A stretch of DNA of 64,000 nt, taken from assembly GCA_017562135.1 (NCBI GenBank), contig QEYB01001019.1, positions 1-64,000 on the forward strand, written 5' to 3'. Shown one piece after another: positions 14,180 through 28,417 of the stretch (its first letter is position 1; each line of letters opens with the position of its first letter). The position numbers were made by a program, and so were the translations under genes. The notes beneath the pieces were generated by a model. That model saw only the letters and a program-made list of their open reading frames with translations, was not told where the DNA came from and ran no database searches. This DNA is from Dipylidium caninum (taxonomy: Eukaryota; Platyhelminthes; Cestoda; Cyclophyllidea; Dipylidiidae).

Positions 14180-16142
14180 CTACAATTACAAAGAGAAGTT
14201 GTTTTATTAACAAAAAACAGTGATAGAGAGTCATCAAAAAACTAGCAAAAAAGGTCAAAAAGGTTAAACACAGTATGCTTTTAACGCGACCCCGATTTTC
14301 AGTGACCTCACTGCAAAATCTGACGCTATTAGCAAAGTTTACAACCAACAAGAAGATGTGGAATTGTAATTAATGAAAGCATTTAAAGCAATTAATCGAA
14401 GGACCTGCTGCAAAGTGAAAACTCTCCTAGAGGGTTAACGCCGTCTACCGATACACATTGGCTACAATCACACAACTCAGCTTGAAGATTTATTGGTTCC
14501 ACCGATAAAAGGATGGAGAACAACCGGCTAAAAAAAGCACAAACACCAAAGTCATCGTAATTTGTAAGCGACGCCATTTACGAAGCCTCAGATACTTAAG
14601 TTAAAATGTCAAGAAGATTTTGCGACATCATGGCAAATAAAACCACCAATGGCACAATAACCAGGCGAAATAGCAAGACATACCCTATCGAAGACGCTAA
14701 CAAAGGGTGGTTTTTGTGGAACGGGTGATTGGTTGAGGAAAGTCGAGGAGAGTTTAAACTTGGAAGAAGCAGCGATGGCAGCGGCACGACGAGTACAGAT
14801 CCTTTGAGACATTACAGCCTTCCCATGGCGCTCAAGCCGTGGCACTTTGGACAAGTTCAATGTCCTACTGTTACGCGTCCTCGTCGCTATAGCTGGCGTC
14901 ATTTTAGTCGACGATATGGGGGGCGTTGAATTTGCCTAAGAGACATCCACATCTCACATGATAGACAACTAATTAAAAACAAATAACACAAGTAGCAAAA
15001 AATTTGGCACTCAATAAAAAGAGATCCAATTCTTCAATCATTTCAGGTCACTCCTTGATCATGCCCGATTGTTGCGTAGGCTCCACGAACCACTTAAAAT
15101 TATCCCAATTCGGAAAACAGTTCAAGTCATCAGGGATGAAAATCACCGCCCGTTAGCTGTGCCATGCGCCTTAGATACGCAGAAATCAGGTGCAAATGAA
15201 AGCACTTTTTCTAAGCTCGATTATAAATATCGTAAAAGCCTTACATATACCGATTACCGTCGATTATGCTTGGTGAACACAAAAGCGTTGCTCTGGGGTC
15301 CGAACCTTATCTAATCAAAGTCTGTAATGATTGTTGGACGTGTGGGTTCGGCATTTAAACTCCGAAGATGAGATGTATCACTTCGATTACTCGTAAAAAA
15401 ATGCCAGCCAGTTCACCTCGCCTAGTGCGTAACCAAGCACAACTGTGTTCGAAGGAAGTGGTACCGTGTTATCGACGTTTCCCTCCATTGAGAGGCGACT
15501 CCTATCGATAGATAACCGATTGGAATACGCACTGCATCGTTCGCGGAGCCTCCTCTAGTCATATTGCATTCGATTTAGTTACTTGGTAAAGAATGGGAAC
15601 AATTTGAGATCGAAAGTCATAGCAAAAGCAATGACCCTTTTTTCTAATGTCCCATCAACTCATTAAAGCACTAGGTCGTCTTTTATCATGATGGCATTAT
15701 GGCTGCTATCTGGAGATGGGAAGCAACCCATTAGTAGTCCCTTCCGCGGACTACTAATGAGAGAAACCACGAATTTGACAAATTCCGACGGACTTACCAT
15801 CGAAGAGGAGATTTTCGCTCTCCTACCTTGCAAAATGCTCCCTTACGAACTTGCCACCATACTCACACACATGATAAGGAACCGGAGGCGATAGTTCATT
15901 AACCCTACCTCTCGCTGATCATATTGGTGCCGTGCTGCATCACCAAAACCTGTACCGTTATTAGGTAGTAGACTTTCTGAACACTTAGTCATAGATTTAC
16001 ATTTCAAATATAAACTCTGTTGAGACATTCGAGATTATCACATCGTTAGCATAAGGTAATTAATTTATGACAGCATAGCCACAATGTAGAGCCACATTCA
16101 GCATAAACACGCACGTAGGTGCGAACGTCTGTGCGTATACAA
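14180..16142. other. no supported gene apart from tentative minus-strand frames
   Basis: The hydrophobic minus-strand frames at 14.4-14.9 kb are mentioned with the neighbouring terminal exon. From about 14.93 kb to the TATA box at 16143 I see no gene. This is the upstream region of the cathepsin L gene. Confidence 0.4.
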
Positions 16143-16150
16143 TATAAATA
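16143..16150 (+). promoter_or_regulatory. TATA box of the cathepsin L gene
   Basis: TATAAATA lies 37 bp upstream of the cathepsin L ATG (16187), which implies a very short 5' leader. No other core element is obvious. Confidence 0.55.
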
Positions 16151-16186
16151 CATCTGTTCAGCCTTGCGTCAACGCGTCTTCAAGCG

Positions 16187-18318
<2,132 letters not shown>

Positions 18319-18744
18319 CAAACCTACGACGCGCTCGGACGTCAACGACATACAATTGAGGTTGACCATGATTAGACTTTACCAAGTACAAATGTGCGGT
18401 ATAATAGATTGATAAATTAACATGTCGCTGAACAGAATCAGTTTCTTCCTCTGGCCCCTTTTTATGACCAGGTGAGTAGCAACTGGGTGCCTCAGACATT
18501 TAACGACATGCGTGCATGTTTTCGAAGCAAAAGGCAATATATTCAGCTACCTACGCAATCAGTGAAATCTCTCTCTAAACATCGCTTAAGTTTAACTATT
18601 GACGAATGAATTTACCGTTCTAACTGCCTACACGTAGAATATATTCGAGTTAAATTGCCTTTAAATTATGAAGCCGGTGTGTTCTAGACAGTTTTTTGCG
18701 GAAGTGCATTACACGGTTGAGAAAACACCAGAGTTCTGCTTCAA

Positions 18745-19597
18745 TTAATTAAGAATGCAAGGCTATAATACACGATTTATGAGACCCATAGCCAAACAAA
18801 TGGAAACTTACCAAACCGACATCCGGTGAGGGCTTTACTGACGAAGCTTCATGATTAATCCTCGATCGTGTTGCCACTCGGCGGACAGTCTTGATAACCC
18901 TAAGGGCACTTGAAGGAGGCAGCGGAGCTGGCTGACGCATCATCTCCCTTTTTCCTTCACTTTCTGTTAAACGATATTCCTAAAGTAAGGATAATGTTGT
19001 AACTTATAGACACAATAAATAACAATAGAGCAAGAAATATACCGCGGGGACTAAATGCGACTTGAATGAACGAAGGAATTCTAGGTGGTTTAAGTCGAGC
19101 GAGTCAGTAGCCTCTCCCTCGCGTGTGAGTTCCATGCGAAGCCAATTGACACGCGTTTCCAGATACCGTTCAAAGATTTTGCGCTTTGACAGAATACAGC
19201 GCTCAAAGTCGGAACGCGCGTCAACAAACAGCCGCTTTAGTGATTCATCTTCCAATGTGCTCTCCACGCCAGTGTGCGATATACGCTGTACAACTCGAGG
19301 CATAGAACGATAAACCAGGGACGAGAGAGGCCTGAAAGATTACAACAAGAGATATTCAGTTGATTAAAAGGATAGATATGCTACGTGAAAATCTCCTCCG
19401 AAAGTAATCACATAAAATTGAACAAAAATAGACTGCACAGGTCTTTCAAAGTGTGCCCGCTGTGATCTGAAAATGAATAATCTACGCGACTAGAGGAGAA
19501 TATGGATAGACAACGCAGAGCAAAGCACCAACTCACACCAAAATTCGAACCTCGAATCAGACCTCTGTGTTCGAGTTATATAAACAAACTGAAACAT
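18745..19597 (-). CDS. unrecognised small protein gene, spliced
   Basis: Minus-strand model built from splice signals. Exon 1 is 19539-19597 (ATG; donor GTGTGAGT), exon 2 is 19043-19331 (acceptor CTTTCAG; donor GTATAT) and exon 3 is 18812-18979 (acceptor TTACTTTAG; donor GTAAGT). A tiny last exon, 18745-18762, ending TAA, is plausible but weak. Phases 2, 0 and 0 fit throughout and give about 177 aa. Exon 2 is strongly helical and charged, with LFVDARSDFERCILSKRKIF and RYLETRVNWLRMELTR, which suggests a coiled coil. Exon 3 is basic and Ser/Pro-rich. No family is recognised. Introns are 207, 63 and possibly 49 bp. It sits between cathepsin L and the SLC5 gene and is divergent from the latter. 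Exons 2 and 3 are the best supported. The start is uncertain. Confidence 0.5.
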
Positions 19598-19948
19598 TTG
19601 TTCACACAGATTACATATCATCAACAAAACTCGGAGGTCATTTTTCGGCTTTATTTCACGACGTACACGCTTATGATGTGGCTCAATATTCAGCCGATTT
19701 CAACCGAGTATTGATCCGCAAAAGTTCTATTGTGCTAAGAAAATATCTCAGCCCCGAGCAATGGTCTCGCTATTCCCAAAATAATTATGGGATTTGGGTA
19801 GGAATGCGATTTGGATTTAGTCCTCAAAAACTGCTTCCGCAAAAATTCACATTACCGCGTTTGTGCGTCTTTAATGAGCCATTATTACCCTCGACGTGAA
19901 AGAACTTGACCAAATGTAAAATGGCCATCAAAGCCCTTGCGGTTCAAT

Positions 19949-19956
19949 TATAAAAT
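19949..19956 (+). promoter_or_regulatory. possible TATA box of the SLC5 gene
   Basis: TATAAAAT lies about 150 bp upstream of the SLC5 ATG at 20103, inside an AT-rich stretch. A second TATAAAG is at about 19972. Either could position transcription. Neither is proven. Confidence 0.25.
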
Positions 19957-20102
19957 GGCGTAAAAAGGCATTATAAAGTGATACGGAAGTTTGGTTCAAT
20001 TTTAGACTTTTACTCCTAATTTCAATTTTCCTCTTTGCTTGCATTTGTTTACACCAACCAAGTCTATCGTGAGGTCAAGGCGGCGATTCACACGGTAGGC
20101 GT

Positions 20103-23100
20103 ATGATGCCCGACTATCTTGACTGGCCTGATTACCTATTGATTGTGATTCTTTTCGTTGCATACACTGTTATTGGAATATTCTGGGGATTTAAAGCGTT
20201 CTTTATTAAATTATGCTGTCGCTTTCCTAAAACTGGTACTGAATCCGGTCTTCCAAGTGATCAGACCGAATCCCCCGATGAGATTTTTTTCGGCAACCGG
20301 AAATTAACACTTTTGCCAATCGTCGCGAGCACCCTAGCCAGTTTCATGTCGGCAGTAGCGCTTATGGGGAACAACTCAGAGTTTTATTCTTATGGAGTGG
20401 AATTTTTGAACATAATACTTGGTTACGCCATCGCATTTCCCATTGCTGCTGAAGTATACACCCCCGTGTTTTACAACCTGAATCTGGCTAGTGCTCATGA
20501 GGTAATTTGTATATGAATACAAACTTTTAGTATTTAGAACTACGGTTTTGCCGTATATTGCGTTGGCTTGTTACAATAGTGTACTGCTTTCAGATGGTAT
20601 GTTGATTGAGCCTGGTGAATGAATTAAAAATGAGAATTTTCATACTTCAATTACTTCATGTAAAATTCAATGTAGTAGAAATCAGCTTACGACATTAATT
20701 GAGTTAATGTTAATACTTACTGATAATATGTATTGGTATTTTGAGTTCTTCTTTTTTCCAGCTTAGTTTTTTTACGATTTTTATCATCTGTTGTTAGGTG
20801 ATTTACACTTCTGTGGTTCTTTATGCCCCTGCGCTAGCCTTGAGTAGAGGTAGGTTTGGTGTCTAAATCTGTACAGTCTACATTTTGAGCATATTTTCAT
20901 TTGAGCACCAATCTCATATTATTTTACAAATTTATCTGTTATTTAACGTACACTTTGTTATGTCGTCGCAATTTCATGTATTTTTACTGGTTCTAGTCTT
21001 GTTTCACTTTAACATATTTGGAACTTATGCTTCTCACCTTAGTGAGCGGTTTGCCAGTTTCCGTGTCTATTCTAACATGTGGCATTCTTGGCACTCTGTA
21101 CACGGCGCTGGTATGTTATTTTATTAAAGGCGGTTTGATACAGAAAAGTTTTTAAACTCAATTACTGTTATTGGTTTCCGCATTAAGATTTATTCAACGA
21201 TCTATGGATACCCCTCATAGAGACCTTTTATCTTCTTCGAATTTTCACATTATACTGTAATACTTCGGGATATTCTGATGCATAGACAGTATTTTCGTAA
21301 TACAATCGCCGAAACAATTAATATATGTTCGGAAAACAACTATTTGGTTAATCGTGGCGTACTCTTTACGAGCAATATTGCACCTCGGTAGTGTGGTGAG
21401 TGCTTAACACTAGGGGAAATGTATTGCTTATTAATTGTCCATTGCTTTGCTATCACAGTGCGTAAAATATAGGAGAAGTGGGGAAGGGACATACGGTTTA
21501 TAGTTCTCTTCTAGATCGCAAAGAAATCATGGTATTCTAGGTGACCGTCTTTAATAAAACGTATGTTTTGGATTTTCTCAAGTCTTTTTCCCCTACTCTA
21601 AAATCAGGGTGGAATTAAGGCGGTTGTGTGGACGGACTTACTTCAAACAATCGTTATGTACCTTGGTCTTATTCTTCTCATGATCTTCGGCTGCCAACAG
21701 GTTGGTGGCATTAAACGAGTCTGGGAACTGGCGCGTGAGGGTCAGAGGCTCAACGCTTTTGAGTATGTACATGTATTTTCTCAGACAACCAGTATTAATG
21801 ACTTAATGTGTCCAATGTCAACAAAAATTCGAAATACCCTCATTTTTATGTGATATTACAAATAAGCCATTATGCATGCGAGGGCTTTCGGAAGAAATCA
21901 TTCTTCATGGAGTTGGGGTAAAATTACGCTTGATATTTCTTGAACACTTTTCAAAATAACCACAGATAAAAGTTGAGGAAAGTTAAGTTCTTGCCAAAAA
22001 TAAAGTTAGTATCTACCTCGAAGCCACAAAAGGGACAGCTGATCATTGGATTGCAATGTATGCTCCATGGTGAAAGCACGTAGTGCCATCTTGAGGAGAG
22101 TTCGAGGGAAATTTGAAAGAAGTAAACGGAACAAGTCTTAATCCACATTTGCCGCATATGGTGAGACTTGATCTTGTCCAAATTTGTGAACTAGAGACAA
22201 TCGTAATTATTTCTAAATGCATGAATTAGACAATGACGACTCAAACTTCTCATATCACATTCTACTCGCCTGCATGTTTTATAGCTTCGATCCGAATCCG
22301 TTTGTACGTCATTCCACATGGACGTTAGCCATCGGTGGTGCGGGCATGGTGCTGGCGATTTACGCCACAAATCAGACTCAAGTTCAGCGCTACATCTCTT
22401 GCCGGGATCTCAAAACCGCCCGTCGGTAAGTCCGTCCTCCTCCCATCCCGCCGAGCAGCCGCTTCGACAAACTCATGGGTGACAGATAAAGAACCCTTAA
22501 AGGAAACCGTTTTGGACTGCAACAATCTCGCATTTGCCTAAGCAAATTGGCGGGTTTAGCGAATGTCACTTTTGCGTTAAGTCGATTACCCGAATACGAC
22601 ACCGTCACTCTCGCCCCACCTCCGTCGACGCCGCCGTACACAAGCGGATTGACAGACGACATGGACTAAGGGTAGTCTGTCCTGCGTTGGCGTGTATGTG
22701 GATGCAGCGTCTGGTTATGTGAGGTAGATGGCATTGAAAGTACGACACCGCTCCACGCTGGCACGGAATGCGCGTTTCAGTTGGGGTGAAATGGTCTCCG
22801 TCATTTCGCACACCACGCGATGCCTTCGACCAATGTTCCTTCGAGGCTATCGAGACGGGAGCACTCAACCAGTGGGGCTTTGGCTACCGCATTATCGGCA
22901 TTGTGGAGGTTTCGAGGCGTTGTCCTAACGCCGAGTGGGGACAAACACTGAACCATGTCAGGATCGTCTTCCCATGCTTACAGCCTGCTCCGTGTCGAGC
23001 GCGTGATGTGGCACACTGCGTGTGGTGGAGGACAGTCGGCCGGAACTTCGGTGTCGATCGGATTAGGCACTCGAAGATGTCGTGTGGGGTGGAGCTCTGG

Positions 23101-26100
23101 CGCAGTTGAGCGTGAATGCGCTTCATGAGAGGCAGGAAGCATGACTTGTCGTCATAGCATACGAGGCCTGCATTCTGTCGCGCTGCCATCACCCTCTGTG
23201 TTTGTGTTTCGCATTGTTCTTTTTTGCCATCGCTCCTATCAAACACCCATTCTGGCGGGAAAATGCACTCGCGGATGGGAAGACTGGTTGTCTTGGTGAG
23301 GGAATTGTAGAATCGGTGTTCAGCCGAGCGGGCCAAAATTTACTTTTCGTGCCGTCTCGATTGTGTAATGCCATGAGTACGAACTAAGTGGCTGTCGTTG
23401 GCTCCACTCACTTGTCCAGACCTCTTCCTGTCAAGCCGAGTATTTGTGCGATTTGATGGGACAAAAGGGGGGGGAGGAGGGGAGGTGCATTGAAGGGAAT
23501 TTGGTGTGGGGGGAGGGGGGAGCGGGGCCGTGGCGGACTTGTGGAGTGTAGTGAGGTGACATGCCCTTCCCCGTGGGGTCTAGTTTTCTTTTTCTGCCCG
23601 CATGGTACTAGTTATGTTAGAGCGTTGAATTTCGCACGTAATTCGCTATATCGTGTTTTAACGAATTGGTACTTCTTAAAGAAATACCTCATTTTGGCAT
23701 GGATTCGACCGACGAGGGTTAGTTTTCACGGTTCTTATCAAACTGTCGACTACTACCGCGTGGAGAAAACCCAGAGTGTTACCTTGTCCGGATTACATCG
23801 TTTTTTTACATATATTTGGAAAGGAGTTGGAATATTCGCTGGTTTCGGAAATGGGTTCCGTCGTTCAAGTGGCCAGCAAATGGAACACGCATGGATGGAT
23901 GGAATACTGCTGTTATGTTGCCTCATTTTCAGGGCCATTCACCTCCAACTGCCCATGAACGCGGTCTTTTTGGTAACTCAAATGATCATCGGATTGGTCA
24001 CCTACGCTATGTTCTACAACTGCGATCCTAAGTTGAATGGCGAAATAAGCGATTACGACCAACTTTTTCCCGCACCTTGTGATGCGTCTGTTTGGGGGAG
24101 TCCCTGCGGTCAGGGGCCTCTTCCTTTCAACTGTCTTTGCCGCCGCTTTGAGGCAAGTTTTTGGATCTACTTCACCCTACCTACTCGCAGTTTAGATATT
24201 TGACGTAGTTTTTGACTAGACCAAATGGTTTGCTGCATTTACACCCAATTGGCTTTTGGCAAAACGGTTTTTTACATTGGTGTCGGTACTTTCATCTCAA
24301 GTGGCTAGACTGTTTTGCCACCATTTCCGGCAGCCGATGCACTTGCAGGCCTGTCTGAGCCAGGCATTATTCGTTAAGATACTTGGCAATTGTGCGCATC
24401 TGAGTCCATTGGCATTACAGCGAATGGCGACAGAGGGTGTTTCATTTTCTCCAACCAACCCCTTAAGCGAGGTCCTCTCCGAGTGTTTTTATGCCTTCCT
24501 AGCCAAGTGCATAGTTGGGTGTTTATGAGTAGGTTTCGAAAATCGAGCGTTGGCGCCCAATTTTGTGGCGCTCTTCCTTCATTAGGCCTGTTCTTCCGTG
24601 GCTAAGACATGAACACTTGGAGTTTTCTAAGTAACTTGTAGCAAAATTGCAGCCCATGACTCGTTTCACTTTAGCACTCTCTCGTCGAGCGTAAATGGAG
24701 TCGCCTGTGTTCTGGTGGAAGATGTCTTCATGGACATTTACCTGACGCTGCGCAAGGGCTCCGGACTTCGACGCAAGACCCTCACCCTCATTGCTCGCCT
24801 AAGTGGTGAGACAGCTTTCTTTGCCATTTGCAGTTAGAAGGAGTCCCGACATCTCAGAAGCACGACTGTGGGGCGTAACGGAGCATGACAAGCGGAGAAC
24901 GTGCATTTGGCTTGGGTGAAATTCATGGATTCCCTGGTGTTAGTTAATATTGTCTCGAACAGAGAGGCCTAAACCTAGTTAAAAGAGTTCATAATCAAGT
25001 AGATTTCTATCACTTCTATAAAATGGACTTGAGAATGATTTGACAGGTTGAAATGTGTATAAGTGGCGAGGAAAAGATATATCCGACGGAGTGAAGATGG
25101 TAGTGATTCTTCCACCGGGGAGTCTCCCACTGGTGCAGGTGAAAAGCTGTCTGGAGGTGGGGGAATCAGGCAGCAATGTCAAACCATCGTCGATTTTTGT
25201 TTTGTATTCAGTGTTAACACTGAGCATTGCCCACCAGCAGTCCGCGCAGAGGCGAGAATTAATCTTCGTGGTCTGAATCGGAATGAAATTGACGATTGCA
25301 TTTGAAGGGTTAACTGATTGTGAAAGCCGTGCGTCCTGAAAGGAGACACCGTGATTTGCTTTTACAGCCGTCGTCTTCGGTCTTGCCATAATCGGACTGG
25401 CTTTCCTGCTGCAAGTTTTACCGGCTGGGGTGCTTCAAATCGCCTTTTCCATTTTTGGCGCCATCGGTGGACCGATCCTCACCGTATTCACCCTAGGCAT
25501 CATATGTCCCTTCATCAACAAATGGGTAAGTCTGCAGCCCTGAGTGGTGCCAAAAGAGGCTCCCATTCTCTTGTCACATCAAAATTTTTCCCATCGCAGG
25601 CTTCAATCTCAAACAAGGCTTTTTTTTTACCGAATCCACCGCCTGTTTGCGAAAGAGCGTGATATGGGGTCTGCCCTCTTAGCTTCGGAGCGAAGTGTGC
25701 TTTCTTCTGGGCAAATCATTTCCCTCTCCTGCCAGCCATGGAGCGTTCTTCCACATCCGAGGCCAACTACTATCATTTCTCCTAGTGGTTGAAATTTATT
25801 GAAGTGGGATTATTGCTGAGTATCTACCCAAATTTGAATTCGGTTGATCCTCATTGCCCTTTGGCAGGAATCCGCTGCCTTAACTTTTATGGAAACACGG
25901 ATCGTCTTCCACTTATCGTCCTTATACGTCTCTTGCAGTTCTCAAAGCGTCAAAAATTTTGCTGTGGGAAAACGGATTTAGTTTTGATTCATTGCTTCCT
26001 TTCTCTGATGCTAATTCACCGTTTGCCTTCTTCACACTGGCCTTTCTTCTCTTCCCATTTTTCCACTTCTCAACCTCGCGCCTATAATGTTCTTTTCGGG

Positions 26101-28380
26101 CCTCCAAACCTCGAATGCCAGCAATGACCATGTGCTTACAAGTGTGGGGAAGATTCACCGAGTCTGTCACCGCTGCTCTGAGTGTTTATATTTCAGTCAA
26201 ACCTTAGCTACTCCTCACTTGTTCTTGTCTCTCTTCACTTCGCATTATTTGCGTTAGTTCGAAATCCCCTTTCTTAGACAAACCGCGTGCCTCCACTTGA
26301 CTTTAAGATTTGCCCGTCTTTCGAATGTCCTAATTTCGTTCCATAGAACCAGAAAACGGTTTCGGAGTTGCATATTAACGTCCTGCTTGATTTAGTAATT
26401 GTAATGTAAATGCATAACTTAAACCTCAGCCATACTCTATTTCGACGTTCTGGCACCCTGTCAGTTTACCTATCAGCAATCTGGTTCATGCCTTTGTTGC
26501 ATGTGTAACTTTAGATGAATTTGGATTATGGGTTACGACTTTCATTAACCCGGCGAATAAACATTTTAGTTGTTGGACAGTCTGTGACCTTTTATGACTC
26601 AATTTAACAGCCAACACGGTCAAATATCATCTTGCGTGTTTTCCTTGAGGGTGTAAAGAGACAATTCAATGCGAGCTGAGGAAAAATGGGTCCTTTGAAT
26701 TGCCTGCCACCCGGACAAGGAGTACGACCGACGAGGCCGAGTTATCCGTGCTTTTGAGGGTGGGATTAAGGCAAATATTGTTCCATAAAAGCAGTTTCCT
26801 AGATCACTATTAAAAAAAGTTCTGTTCCAGACATGTCTCGAATAATGCATCACTTCCTCCGTGTTAAGAGGGGGAAATGGTTCTTTCCAGTAAATACAGG
26901 ATCAGACCAGATGAAAATTTGGCTTTAAGATGTTTTTCCTCATTGTTGCAATTCTGAATCATTTCTATTCAACACATATAAAATTAAACTAGCGAAAAAT
27001 AGCCAAATCGAACTCTTCCTTTTCAAAACCACAGCATGATGTAACAGTCGTTCTCTACATGACGGAGTGTCATCTTGCCGACATGCTAAACCCATGCATT
27101 TGGCATGCACGACTGAAGTTCGCAAGGCAATCGCTCGTGGGAGCATAGTAGCTGACGATTCTAACAATTTTCACTGTTTTCTCCGGCTCAACTGAGGCAC
27201 ATTCCGTAGTGGTTTGGTTTTTTTACTCACTCGTTCATGCCATCAACGAATAATAGGAGATTTGGTTACATTCTGGCTCCTAATGTATCATTTCTTCTAG
27301 TGCAACAGAATGAAGAAATAACATCTTTCGAGTGATTTCATTCTTTTTCAGCACTTAGACGAATTAGTAATGATTTAAAAGTCTTAAATTCCTATCATCA
27401 CAATAGCTTAGCAGTTAAAATTTTTCAAAAAGTACACGACAGTCCCAAAAGAATGCATCACGGCTACCACCAATTTTTGACTGAAAAGAGGAAAATTCAC
27501 ATTTATCAAGGTAATAGCACCGCATCTCATGCAGCGCATTCACGCTCAACTTCGTCAGAGCTCCACCACACGCAGTGTTTGTCCCCACTCGGCGTTAGGA
27601 CAACGCCTCGAAACCTCCACAATGCCGATAATGCGGTAGCCAAAGCCCCACTGGTTGAGTGCTCCCGTCTCCATAGCCTCGAAGGAACATTGGTCGAAGG
27701 CATCGCGTGGTGTGCGAAATGACGGAGACCATTTCACCCCAACTGAAACGCGCATTCCGTGCCAGCGTGGAGCGGTGTCGTACTTTCAATGCCATCTACC
27801 TCACATAACCAGACGCTGCATCCACATACACGCCAACGCAGAACAGACTACCCTTAGTCCATGTCGTCTGGCCTGGCCTTCAATAGTATGCCTCATCAGA
27901 ACACGAAAGTGGCATCACCCACCACCTACTTAACGCACGTCGACGTCAACCTAATTCATGTGACGAGACATCAACGCGAAGGTGTGGATGGAGCATACTA
28001 TTGAAGGCCACGCAAAAGACAAGATGTGCTTATTTTATTGTGTGTGTCTTCTCTCCGGAGGGCACGATGCTTCCCCTTTCACCATACGGAAATTTTGCGT
28101 TACTTTGCTAAAAAATCGCGACCCTCTGGTGATTCCACGACCATCGGCCACTTACTTCTGCCCGACACTTTGTGCCAATTGAGAAGCAGATTGGATAAAT
28201 TCTCCCCTTTTTGCCGTTCTTCAACATTACGCCACTCTGCATGGCCAAGGCTAATGACTGTACACTTTCCTTTGCAACGTTGTTTGGTGGACAGGCTATC
28301 GAGGCCGGTGCGAGCTCCTCGCCCTCTCCAGCAAGCACTCTCCCTGCCCCACCGGGTTTTTCGTGACGCATCCACCTCCA

Positions 28381-28417
<37 letters not shown>

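Noticed and set aside
19514..19899. 129-codon open plus-strand frame
   Set aside because: It overlaps the start of the better supported spliced minus-strand gene, has no splice context and no recognised family. It is kept only as a remote alternative.
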